Assembly: GCA_963576565.1 (NCBI GenBank)
Contig: OY755039.1
Location: forward strand, 73,488,771-73,552,770
Direction: 5' to 3'
Origin: Aspidapion aeneum
Lineage: Eukaryota; Arthropoda; Insecta; Coleoptera; Brentidae
DNA: 64,000 nt
Shown one piece after another: positions 44,030 to 54,091 of the stretch (positions are counted from its first letter, which is position 1; each line of letters begins with the position of its first letter). Position numbers and translations under genes: made by a program. A model generated the notes under the pieces. The model was not told the origin of the DNA. It did not search any database and worked only from the letters and a program-made list of their open reading frames with translations.

Positions 44030-45100
44030 ACCCGACGCATCTCGGTTGAAAAACCATTCTTAAGATGTCTAAAACAAATTTTTGGAAATACAGGGGAATA
44101 TAATAGAAACTACTATATTATCATATGAATCAATATACGAGCGCCATCTAATTATTATGGAAGGTATGTGCTGTTTGATAGGTATGAATTCAAGCTTATA
44201 TTCTTCTATTTAACGGATGGTGAAATAAAAATATTATAATTTCTAATAAGCTTCGTTCGTTCTATGCATGTTTCGGCACGCTTTAAAACAACGTGGTCAA
44301 TTCCGGCTGCCAGCCCAACCAGCGTTTAGAGAATACAATACGCTGGTTCAAGGTCCGGGTTTGATTACGAGGGACGGTTCGGTTTGGGGAAAATATTATA
44401 AGCTGTATTTTTAATATTATTTTATTGACTAATTATCCTCAAGGAACAGCCGCCACTGAAATCCAGCTCAGCTCCGCATCGCATTTGGCAATGAAAAAGC
44501 TTCGAAGTTATTTTACGCGCCAGTGGAGCGCTACACTGCACCCTTAGTAAAATATAATGAACTATTAGACCCTAGTACATTTATTTAGACACAAGGTGTA
44601 GACTGGAAGCAAATGTAATTCCTCAAAGTTAGATCGAATATGTACTATATTTTGAAAAGCTTTTGCCCTTGGAATCAATAAAGTCAATTTTGGGCAATTC
44701 ATAACTTGTTAATTCGTAAAACGATTTTTTAGCTAATTTCATCGCGTTTTAATCCTAACGCAATGTTAGTTGCTTGTACCAAATTCGTTCGTTCAAACAT
44801 GTTGCGATTACATGACTGAAAATATGTTTAAAATAAACAAAAAGCAGAACCGCAACAATTTAAAATTTAAAATATAAGCGTGCTTTAAACCATTCGCAAC
44901 GAACAACCAGAAACATTTTTAAACCGTTCAGACTGAACGCGAATTGCCTATCCTGATTCGCTAGTTTATCGGCTTAAGTTGGAACCATAGAATTAGAAAA
45001 ATAAATGGATATCGCTTCGACTACTTGGGCGCATCAAATAGGGGCGACGGAACGTTGGCCACCATTTTGCATAGATTTTAAGTACAACCTGTTACCACCA
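44030..45100. other. No recognisable gene; possible SINE trace
   Basis: Near 44330-44380, ACGCTGGTTCAAGGTCCGGG followed by TTTGATTACGAGGGACGG vaguely recalls a tRNA T arm, but no full cloverleaf or box A could be placed. The rest is anonymous. Confidence 0.3.
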
Positions 45101-45101
45101 G

Positions 45102-45215
45102 AGGTCCCTATGCTGAACAAGCATAGTGCAAGTCACCACTCCTAGAGGACGCCTATGCTAAACAAGCATAGAACAAGCCACCACTCCTAGAGGACGCGTT
45201 GAACAAGCAGACGAC
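45102..45215 (+). repeat. 45-bp tandem repeat, about 2.5 units
   Basis: Units AGGTCCCTATGCTGAACAAG...CACTCCTAG and AGGACGCCTATGCTAAACAA...CACTCCTAG are followed by a third, partial unit AGGACGCGTTGAACAAGCAG. Each full unit contains the small inverted repeat CTATGCT...AGCATAG. Confidence 0.75.
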
Positions 45216-45219
45216 CTTT

Positions 45220-46630
45220 CCTAGCAAATTCGCCAAAAGTTTAAAGTTTAATTAAGGTCAATGGTTTAACTGTTTTACCAAGAGTTTAGTTTAATGCAGC
45301 CACCTTTTAAATCGTGGCTGTCAAAGTGGGCCTTGCTCAATCTGTGACAAAATGACGGATTTCTATTTCTTCTCATTTCGTCCAGCCTGCACAGGGTTAA
45401 GAAGTTCTCTATATATTTGGCTATTTATAAGGTTGGTACAGAGGTGAGCATGCACCAATTCGTACGAAGGTGTGCTCACGATAAGTTTACACTAGCAAGC
45501 ACAAGCGAACAACGATTTTGTTACGTTAAAAATTATCTTTTTTTGAGAATAAGTCAAGCAAAAATTATAATTTTATGACACTTATGTTAAGATCGGACAG
45601 GTCTTGTACTAGAGTATGCCCTCAGTTTGATGGTCCACGTTTATTCTGTGTCGCGTCGCGGCACCCTCCCATCAAATAAATGTATGACGACGCTATTCGC
45701 TTGGAGCAATGAAAAATCGCTGTTTACGGCTCAACAATTTTTGATTATGTTTAAATCCAACATGTGGTTGCTTAATACCAGGATTTGGACCCTTGACATG
45801 TTTCATGGCTGATTTGACATGTCTATTATTATGGACGTCTCCACTTATTACCATAATAATTACTCTTGGGTCTACTTCGCGCTTGATATGCGAAAAGATA
45901 TTTTTAAATATTTTTGTTTTATTCTGTGTTGAGTTCTGTCTGCTAGCGTGAATCAGATATCTTATTAACAACTACCTATTTTAATTCTACTAATTTCATT
46001 TCAAAAATTATGAAAACTGGATAATTATCACACCGTTGTTTTACGCAAAACTAAACGTTTAAAAACTGAAGCTTTACAATATAGTAGACATCCTAAATTT
46101 CAAAAAGCGTATTGATTTAAAATAGTGTTTAATAATTTAGTCACAACAACCGCGATATTCAGGCTAAAATAATTATTTTTCAAAACCTTTTTTCAAAAAC
46201 TGCTAAACCGAATTTTATAGATGTCTCTTTTTTGAATTGGCCAGGAAATCTATTTGTCCATAGCGTATAAAAAATTTAAAATTTTTGTCGATAGGGTAAA
46301 AAAATTAACCAACATAAATTTGTATTGGTTTTGCACCGTAAAAACAATATGAGATTTTTTTGTTTTATTTTTTATTTTAGTACAAGGCGACCACTTAGGG
46401 TCAGTAGCGCACAACATTTGAGAATAAATTGTTTTAGATAAATACAATGTAATAATTTACAGTCTTTTAAGAAGTTGATAAGAATATTCATATTTTGTTT
46501 ACTGTTATTTAATAATTTTGTTAAGTTGTTATCAATTTAGTGATCTTGTCTTTGGTTTTTACTTTCATTAAACTTTGATTTTTTTTTAGAAGCCAATAAG
46601 GTTTGCTCTTTTAAAATCGTTTAAATACTT
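45220..46630. other. No recognisable gene
   Basis: Open frames of 60-92 codons (for example 45693-45971 on the minus strand) have no recognisable motif. An imperfect hairpin, GTGAGCATGCACC with GGTGTGCTCAC, lies at about 45443-45480. Confidence 0.4.
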
Positions 46631-46637
46631 AAAAAGT

Positions 46638-46806
46638 TGGTGGGTGTGCTTTCGGGCTGTTCGGCCGTCGTCGTTTGTTCTCGACGTTTCGCCATCTCGA
46701 GTGGATGGCATCTTCAGGAGATGTTGACTGTTTGTCGGGTTCTCGAAGAAACGTCGAGAACGAATTTCCAACGACGACGGCCGAACAGCCCGAAAGCACA
46801 CCCACC
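46638..46806 (-). mobile_element. Penelope-like element fragment in palindromic arrangement
   Basis: GGTGGGTGTGCTTTCGGGCT, GTTCGGCCGTCGTCG and TTCTCGACGTTTC at the left are inverted at the right with one short insertion (GGAAATTC). The centre is ATCTCGAGTGGATGGCATC and TTCAGGAGATG. This text, with its hammerhead core (46687-46717), is typical of the terminal (pLTR) part of Penelope-like retroelements. There is no GIY-YIG or reverse transcriptase frame, so only the terminal region is present. Open frames on both strands are artefacts of the palindrome. Confidence 0.6.
46687..46717 (-). ncRNA. Hammerhead ribozyme core motif
   Basis: The minus strand reads CTGAAGA (46717-46711), stem GCCAT, loop, stem ATGGC, then GAAAC and GTC, then GAGA. 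This matches the hammerhead core CUGANGA - stem II - GAA, with A15.1 and a GUC cleavage triplet separated by an extremely short helix III. Helix I can form between TCTC just before CTGAAGA and GAGA just after GTC. Very short helix III hammerheads are known from Penelope-like elements. Activity is not shown. Confidence 0.6.
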
Positions 46807-47158
46807 ATTGGACGATGGCCGCGAAAGCCTTTCACAATTTGTACCTAAAAAGTTACTTACAAAATAGATTTCGTGCAAAATCTATGGCATACCCGGTATT
46901 AGTGGAATTTGGGAGAAAGTTAGTTTTATCTTACCTTTTGGCACCTGTTTCTAATGAGGGGAGTATGAGGAAATGATTTTCTTGGACTTACCTGAAAATG
47001 AAATAAAATACAAATTATTAAAACGTATCAGAAAAATTAGTCTATTTGTTTCTTTTTGATTTAGCTTTTTTGACGTAGAATGTAAAAAATATCGATTTTT
47101 TAATTGTTTTATTAAAATAGGCAGGGAACAATATTAACATTTTTCAAGTAAGTAAATT

Positions 47159-47291
47159 TACAGGGTGTAACTTAAATGATGCACCAAAATTTAAGGGTTC
47201 ACCATTTTCCAAGTTGAAAAGAGTGGGAAAACTGGAAATTTAAAAAATTACAAAATTTTGTGATTCATTATGATAAAAAAAAAACAAGTTG
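47159..47291. mobile_element. ACAGGGTGTAA-type element, left part
   Basis: ACAGGGTGTAACTTAAATGA followed by TGCACCAAAATT, and AATTTTGTGATTCATTATGA near 47260. The same order is seen at 49600-49780. The unit is cut by a TIR element at 47292. It gives the empty-site reading for the Harbinger-like insertion at 49783. Confidence 0.55.
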
Positions 47292-47731
47292 CGTTCGGTA
47301 TTTGCATCTCAGACGCAATTAGTCTGAGCAAATTGGAATTAACGAACGATCCGGATCAAATCAAACAAATTTTTATAAATGGTTATAACCTTAAATATAA
47401 CTTGAAATATTATGTACATATTGCAACTTACGCCGAGCTATAATTTTGACAAAATTTGATGATGTCGGAAATTTATACAATTTGTTTTTTTTTATCACAT
47501 AATTTAATTTCAATCAATTTGCATAAAAAAATTATTTTTGTAAAAAAAACAAATACCCAACATAACGTCACAATCTCGGATTAATCTGTTTCGTCGGTCA
47601 AAATGCACGGAGCAACCAGATTTACGTCCGACTACTCTAAGCAGAATTACCTAACGTTTCAGATCTACCTCCCCTAGAATAAACGAACGATTTTGATTAA
47701 AAAGACTAATCCGACGTAAATACCGAACGCA
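47292..47731. mobile_element. 440-bp TIR element
   Basis: GCGTTCGGTATTTGCATCTC and AATTAACGAACGATCCGG at the left correspond to inverse text at the right (CGAACGATTTTGATTAAAAA and GTAAATACCGAACGC). AGTT flanks both ends (about 47288-47291 and 47732-47735), a possible 4-bp duplication. Non-coding. Confidence 0.5.
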
Positions 47732-47739
47732 GTTACAGT

Positions 47740-49305
47740 TAACAATACAAAATATAACCTCTGCAATAAGAATAAATTTGACATTTCTGTCAAGTAGCTA
47801 TGACAACAATTTTTTAAGTTTGCTTGTGTTTGTTTAAAAATGATTTAACCTTGCTAAAACTTTGCGATTGATACCGATTGGATAGAAGAAGAGAAGTTCC
47901 AGTATCAATTTTAAAAAAAGTCTCGCTTGTGACCAAATAGTAAATATTTTGGTTGTTTTTTGCTTAATACCTAAATGTTGTTATATTATATCAAAGTGAA
48001 AAAAAAATATACATTGTTGAACCGTACTATAGACAACGAGATAACAAGTAAAAAACATCACTTTTTTACAAATTAATATGGACAACGGGTTAAAAAGTAA
48101 CAAAATCATGTGTGAACATTTTGTTTCTACAATCAAAGAGAATTATAATTTTTTTGCTAAAATAAAAACAAAAAGTTAAAAAAAGGCACAGATTAAAAGG
48201 TAGAAGGAACCAATACTAAGAATTAAAAAGGATAAACAGTGTCATTCACAAAACACCCAATTAGGTAAGCTAAAAAATTAAATAGCAGAATACAATAACA
48301 ATTTATATGCAAAATATATATGCACGAAAAACCCTAAGCAGCTTACGTCACATATAAAGCTAATAACTGCTGTCAGAGAAAATCAACTAACAGATTCTCG
48401 GTCTTTGTTTTAGGCGCCTGCCGTCCGTGGCTGTAATCTTCTTTTCATCGGTGGCTTCCACCCACCACGAACCCATTAAAAATCAAAAGAAGTTCGTAAA
48501 AGTTATGTTATAATACAAACGGTCTAAACCAAAGCAGGTTAAGCCATACAGATATAAATATCCCGAAAAGGTACATAGGTAATAAAGTACAAAACAAAAT
48601 TTTGCCTACCTCAAAATTTACGAAAAAAAAACGTAGATTGCTAAAAATTAGGGCGTGCCTATAAAATACTAGAGTACTTCCCACCCCTATTTATAAGTTA
48701 TGGAGGGGGGGGGGGGTAATTTTAAGAAAAAATATCAATAACTTTTATGGCCAGGGAGCTAGGTATACAAAAATATCAGGCCCGTGCGGAGAAATTTCAG
48801 ACAAGGGAAGCAATCAATCATTTTTAGTTTTCTGTAAACTTTAATTTCTTATTGCTTTAGCCTACCGTTATTTATGATACCTGTTTATCTTTGCATTAAA
48901 ACTTTCTAAAGAAAACTTTTTATTAATCAAAAAACACCTTACCATAATAAAGTAATCTAACAGACTGCTGATTTCAAGGCTAAAGGGCGCGAACTGAATC
49001 CTCGCATTGGACTGGCATGCATTGACCCCCCACTGTGTTTTACATAATTAAAGAAGCAATTGTTTCTGCCGCGTGGAGCGCGAAAAGCTAGCGGTTATTG
49101 AAAAAGCGACGCTGCTCTCGGGTCATATCAAGACCGACAGTTAATTAATTCTTATTTGTTTTCTACGCGCACGACAACGACAACTGCTTATATGGTTGTC
49201 GTTTCTTATACGCCCTTCTATTATATACAAATAGGTATATAACATAAGATGCCGCTTTTCATTTCTTAATGCTTCTCTTGCTTACATGCCCCTGAAAAAT
49301 ATATA
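47740..49305. other. No recognisable gene
   Basis: A-rich DNA, a G homopolymer at 48704-48716, and no open frame with a motif. No terminal repeats recognised. Confidence 0.4.
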
Positions 49306-49309
49306 ATAA

Positions 49310-49347
49310 AAACCTTCTCTAGTTACTGCTGCGTGGGCTAGGAAGGT
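49310..49347. repeat. Family A terminal hairpin, isolated
   Basis: CCTTCTCTAG...CTAGGAAGG with loop TTACTGCTGCGTGGG matches the hairpin that closes the family A copy at 5544-5579 (loop ATTGCTACGCG). The rest of the element is missing or too decayed to see. Confidence 0.5.
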
Positions 49348-49599
49348 AAAAATACTAAAAACCGAACCGAACAACCTTCGTTTTCAATAAATGGTAGGGT
49401 TTCCAAGTTTAAAAATGGTTTTTTGGGACAACTGTATTAAAATTCCAGGACTTCTGTCTTTGCCAATAGATATCAATAATTAATTTTCGCTTGAGTGTTA
49501 CCGATAAAAACTACGCTTAGACTAAGAAAAATAACAAAGAGGTACCTTCGTAATGGAACAAAATAGCGGCTAAAGAATAATTCAGTTCTTTTGTATATA

Positions 49600-49780
49600 A
49601 AGGGTGTAATTTAAATGATGCACCAAACTCTAAAACTTGACGAGGAAGATCAAAAGTAGACAAAAAGTCTAAATAACTTTTGGTGAAAAGTTTTTTGTTA
49701 AGAAGTTATAGCATTTGTCAAGTTTGAAGAGTAGGGCAAACTGTGAAATTTGACAATAACAAATAATTTTGTGATTCATT
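49600..49780. mobile_element. ACAGGGTGTAA-type element, second left part
   Basis: AAAGGGTGTAATTTAAATGA then TGCACCAAACTC, and AATTTTGTGATTCATT ending at 49780, parallel to 47159-47275. It is interrupted by the TIR element at 49783 and resumes at 50906 as TTAGATAAAAAACAAAC. Confidence 0.55.
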
Positions 49781-49782
49781 TA

Positions 49783-50905
49783 GGGCCCATCGCACCGACT
49801 TTTAAAATTCCCTTTCTTAACTATGGATTGCTTTAATTTTAAGCATGCCTTATTTTTAAATTTGTTGCACCAAGCAAAAATCTCCTCTCCTTTGTTAAGA
49901 TGCGGCCACCTTGTGACCCAATCAGGCAACCCCGCTGTTTCAATCAACAAAATTTTTAAACTATAAAAAACCAACAACAACACCCAGTACGTCCCAAAAT
50001 AGTTTTGTCAAAACCCATCAATTTTCTGTGCCAACTAGACTAGAGATTTGAAATGGTGCTATTCGATTATTTGGAATTCGGGTGTCCTTGTTGCCTTGTT
50101 GGTACAGTCGCGTATTTTTTCCTGGGCTGGTTTACGGTTCCTCATCCAGTCCCAGAAAAAATCCGCGCCCGGCCCCAAAATCTACTGCTTATAAGGCACA
50201 GGCCGATAAGGCACCTGAACAAAAAGCACCGGCCGGGATTTTTTTCATTTCCCCATACACCCCTGGGTACAACCAAAGGATTAAAAATTATAATAAAATT
50301 AGGCTAAAATGTAAAGGCAGACAGGAAAATCGTCTTGTTACTTCATGCAGTGCAGTTTAATTTAAATGCAAGGATTTTCTTTCACTGGTCAGTTTTATCC
50401 TACCGTTATCGCTGTACCCACGAGGCTGTAAACAACAGGTAACTCAAAAATGAAAATTTGAGTCAACTTTATGTAAATTAGTTTTCTTCCTTACGAATCT
50501 TTTTGTAATCGATACATAGGTATATTTTTTCACAAAAACATTATGCAAAAAGAACCAAAATCTAGCCGTTATTTTGTGCAATAAAGTTTTTCAAAATTAT
50601 TTTTATTTATTTAAAAAAACATGTTTTTTCCTTTATTTACTTAAAAAACACAAAAATCACTTTAATCACTCTCATTTGTAGGTATTGTCAGTTGCTATGG
50701 CTATGCCAGACGGGTAACATTATGTGACCGGCATCTTATCTTTAAGCAGCTCTTAAGGAACAGTAAAGTCACGAAAAAACCTGACTTAATTTTAACAACA
50801 CTAAGGAAGGAATAAGTCTGCCTTTAAGTTCGGTGCAATGAAATTTTACGAAATAAAGTATTCTTTCGGCTAAGAAGCGGAAAAAAAAGTCGGTGCGATG
50901 GGCCC
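49783..50905. mobile_element. 1.12-kb PIF/Harbinger-like non-autonomous element with TTA duplication
   Basis: GGGCCCATCGCACCGACTTT is exactly inverse at the two ends. TTA flanks both sides (49780-49782 and 50906-50908), the trinucleotide duplicated by PIF/Harbinger transposition. The paralogous copy at 47159-47291 runs GATTCATTATGATAAAA where this one has GATTCATT-TA-[element]-TTA-GATAAAA, giving the empty site. Open frames inside (49780-49983 minus, 50053-50360 plus) have no transposase motif. Confidence 0.75.
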
Positions 50906-51282
50906 TTAGATAAAAAACAAACTTTTGTTTTTATAAAAAATTACAGGTTAATAGTGATGGGTAAAATTTTCATAGGATTATTATTATATTAAGACATTCC
51001 TTAATTTTACAACGACAAAAAGTTGATAAATGAATGGATCCCTGACGGATCTAACACCTTCCTAGCTAGCCTATTATCACGGATCACCTAACAAACACAT
51101 AGGGAACTCAGGTGGTGGGGGGTGCTACGCGCATCTTTCACGCAGCCTGCCATGTTGGGGTCAACCACTCCAGAGGCGCATTCTGTATTTCAATATTTTT
51201 TAAACTTTTAGTACGTGTTGGGCATTAGTGGTGTGTAGATGTGATTTTTGTATTTGATATATGTTATTTTTGATTTTAAACA

Positions 51283-51450
51283 ATGGGAACGGTTTGTGCC
51301 GTAAGAGACTGTAAATCCACGCGACGGTATACTCTTAATCGAAGTAATTTTCGATTTCGGCAGGATCCTATAAGGCAAACTTATCCATTATTTTATCTTT
51401 CGATTTTTTTCAAACTTTTGCCATATCCTATACAAGGTGTTCAATAATTA
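51283..51450 (+). pseudogene. THAP-domain N-terminus of a P-like transposase
   Basis: ATG at 51283 opens a 55-residue frame: MGTVCAVRDCKSTRRYTLN, then FRFRQDPIRQTY, then unrelated residues to a TAA near 51450. The C-x4-C pair at the N-terminus followed by an F.F..DP..R..(W/Y) string is the opening half of the THAP C2-CH zinc finger that binds DNA in P-type transposases and THAP proteins. The tryptophan position is tyrosine. The downstream C and H, and the RNase H-like catalytic part, are missing, probably because the frame runs into the next insertion (ACAAGGTGTTC at about 51434). Found within TIRs and a target duplication, which supports a transposon rather than a host THAP gene. Confidence 0.55.
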
Positions 51451-51754
51451 AATGTCCTATGAGATGAATCTGTAAATGATTTAACTACAAAGAGTTCTTA
51501 AGCACATATAGATCTGCAACCCCTTTGATTTTGTTTCTTTGTTTTTTTTATACTTTTGCAGGGTTTGTTATATTTATCTCAAACTTAAAAATGCGCCGCC
51601 ATTAGATCCTAAAAAACAAGATATAAACTATGCTTTGTTTAGAAAGTTTTTGGTGTTTTGTATGAAACAGCGGCAAGAGCTCAGTTTGTAGAAAAGGGAA
51701 ATTTGTAGATTGGTATTTTGATCCTTAAATTAAGCAGAGGTTCACAAATTAAAT

Positions 51755-52565
51755 GGGTAGGGGACAATTCGTCGCGGCCGATTAACCGCGGCCGATTCGC
51801 CACGGCTGGCTGATTGGCCGCGGCTCGTTTTGCTGCGGGGACATTTTGCCGCCAATCGAATTGCCGCGGGAACAATTCGCCGCGAGATTTCTGTTTCATG
51901 ATATTACCATTGTTTTATTTACTTTTGACTTCAAATAATATTTATTTATAAAAATAATGTTTTCAAACTTTCCAACTATTTCTTTGGTGGTAACTATACA
52001 ATCCAGCATTTTTTAATTGGAAATAATAAATAAAATGACGAATGTAGAATGGCGGTTTTTGCCATTCATGAACCGATATGCATCAAACTAGAAACTTTAG
52101 GATCTTTGAGGGCGCTGATTATTATTTTTAACTTAAACTAAAAAAAATCAAAATGGGAACTGACCTGAAACACCCCCCCCCCCAAAGTTCTGAATTTGAT
52201 GCATATCGGTTCAAAAATGGAAAAATCCGCCATGTTGTATCGCCATTTTGATTTTTTAAATTTAAGTTAAAAATAATGATCAGCGACCTTAAAAATCTCA
52301 TCAGTCCGAGTTGGATACAAATCCGTCCATAAACGGAAAAATCCGCCATTTTGGATCCGCCATTTTATTTATTTTCCTAATAAAAAAAAACGTTGGAAAG
52401 GTTTGAAAAAAGTTATAATCAAACAAATATATATGAAGTCAGCTAAATACAACTGTTTAAACAATTCCCAATGGTAACATCATAAAACAAAAAAATCTCA
52501 CGGTGAATTATCCCCGCGGCGAATTGAACCACAGCGAATTGGCCGCGGCGAATTGTCCCCTACCC
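51755..52565. mobile_element. 811-bp element with CG-rich degenerate arrays at both ends (family B)
   Basis: The left end GGGTAGGGGACAATTCGTCG and right end CGGCGAATTGTCCCCTACCC are inverse. The left side holds about nine degenerate 15-17-bp units around ATTCGCCGCGG; the right side about four in inverse orientation. The central 0.5 kb is A+T-rich and carries CCGCCATTTTG/ATGGCGG motifs, some inverted. The dinucleotide AT flanks both ends, too short to call. A truncated copy is at 24621. Non-coding. Confidence 0.65.
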
Positions 52566-52879
52566 ATCTAAAGGGCCCTTAATAAAAAGAGAAAATAGTC
52601 ATTTTAGCAGTAAATTTATTAACATTTTTAAAACAGATTTTTCGGTAATAGGTTTCAATATTTTTAGATATTTTTGAATAATTTTGAAACTTAATTATTA
52701 CCGTTTTGGTAATGCATAATTCCACAAAATTTTAATGGTCTGTTATAATTTTTAAGAAACAAACAAAAAATCGACAAAAAAATGCTAACTTTAACACCCT
52801 GTGAAAACAAAGAGGCCTAAATGTAATGGGAAAAAAAACTTTGTTTTGACCATTTCCAAAACCCCTTAAAGTTTCATGT

Positions 52880-52915
52880 ATCATTTAAATTATACCCTGT
52901 ATAATACACTATTAT
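52880..52915. repeat. ACAGGGTGT-type right terminus
   Basis: ATGTATCATTTAAATTATAC and CCTGTATAATA is the inverse of the ACAGGGTGTAATTTAAATGA terminus. It may pair with the weak left end ACAAGGTGTTCAATAATTAA at about 51434, making a nested insertion within the P-like element. Confidence 0.4.
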
Positions 52916-54091
52916 ATAACATTTGGTCAAGAGTTTTTGACACAAATTTGTTATAATTTTTGATTATGCTACTATTTACACTTTTAAGAATACATATAAA
53001 ACAACAATTTTTTTTTAAATATTGGATTTTACTAAATTTTAAAATATTAATTTACCGTGAAGCATTTTTATGCTAATTGTAAAGATTATTTGGTGACCCT
53101 GTATCTCCTTAAACTTTAAATTTTTCGAAAAAACTAATAAATAATATCTGATTCCAGTAAATTAAGAAATTACTCTACAATGTCAAACTTCTTATATTTA
53201 AAATTCACAATTTTACTCCTCTTGAAACTTAATAAATTGGGATAACATACAACAAAAAAAGCAATCAATTTTTTTCTTTTTGTGTTTGGCTGTATGCTGG
53301 AAACGACAACATGCTAACGTATTCTGAACGAAGACGAAGACCTCTTTTTGTGCTTCCCATAGTTCAATAGAACACATTATTTTCATAGTCCCCTACAGAG
53401 GATACAATATTTTTACGCCGCCGAGACTCTAAAATTCATATTAGCTCCCATTTTTAGCAAAACAAAACTATTTTAATGTTTTTATTGTTTCTGGCAGTAA
53501 AAATATTTTTTCGCCTCAACAATCTGAAACATTCATATTTTATGATACATTTATTTTAGTCCGGCTCTGAGTTTGATTCCCAATGCTCAGCCATCGTTGA
53601 ATTCTCCGAGATCAAAGACGGCCAGCCGGCTTATTTATCTGTTTGTTAGGTGATCCGTGCTATTATCATACTTTAAGTGAATCCATTATAATTTATTAGC
53701 CTTGAAAACAGTTTTTTGTAAATATCTCAGAAACTAAAGCTCCTACGAACTTTTTGGTTACAATCAGCTCGTAAGAGTGTCGAACACTATTTGATCTAAA
53801 CATTTTCGGTTCAGCGGTTTAGGAGCTATCGTGTTACGAACAGAAATAATATACACACACACACAGACAGATATCACGACGTTATTGCTCGGATAATTGG
53901 GATTACTGGCGTTATCTGAAAAAAAAAATTTTCGTCGAAAATAATAAAAAGTCTATTGTTGAAATCTGCTTTGTCTCAAAAGCAGCTTTTAAGAAACGAT
54001 TTCCAAAAAAGCAACCCATCAGGTTGCAATAGGTATAATAAACTCACGAGAGCCGTTCGAAAAATTTTCGAAATTTCAAATATTTTTTTTT

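Larger units (their letters stand above)
51078..53659 (+). mobile_element. P-element-like (THAP) transposon, decayed and internally invaded
   Basis: The ends CACGGATCACCTAACAAAC and GTTTGTTAGGTGATCCGTG are a perfect 19-bp inverted repeat. The flanking repeat CTATTAT (extendable to CTATTATC, 51071-51078 and 53660-53667) is a 7-8-bp target duplication; P elements duplicate 8 bp. A THAP-type zinc-finger start lies near the left end (51283). The rest of the transposase is not readable, and the interior appears to have taken an ACAGGGTGT-like insertion (about 51433-52913), which itself holds the array element at 51755-52565. Confidence 0.6.
51029..53949 (+). repeat. Family A copy split by a 2.58-kb insertion
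   Basis: The 5' piece (51029-51077) reads GGATCCCTGACGGATCTAAC and CTTCCTAGCTAGCCTATTAT. The 3' piece resumes at 53660 with CTATTATCATACTTTAAGTG, then AGGAGCTATCGTGTTACG and a (CA)n tract, to about 53949. Joined, they match the uninterrupted copy at 5098-5130 (GCCTATTGTCACACTTCAAG) base for base apart from substitutions. Confidence 0.7.

Noticed and set aside
46586..46867. Three overlapping Arg/Ser-rich open frames on both strands
   Set aside because: They arise from the palindromic Penelope-like fragment, and no codon-level conservation is visible.
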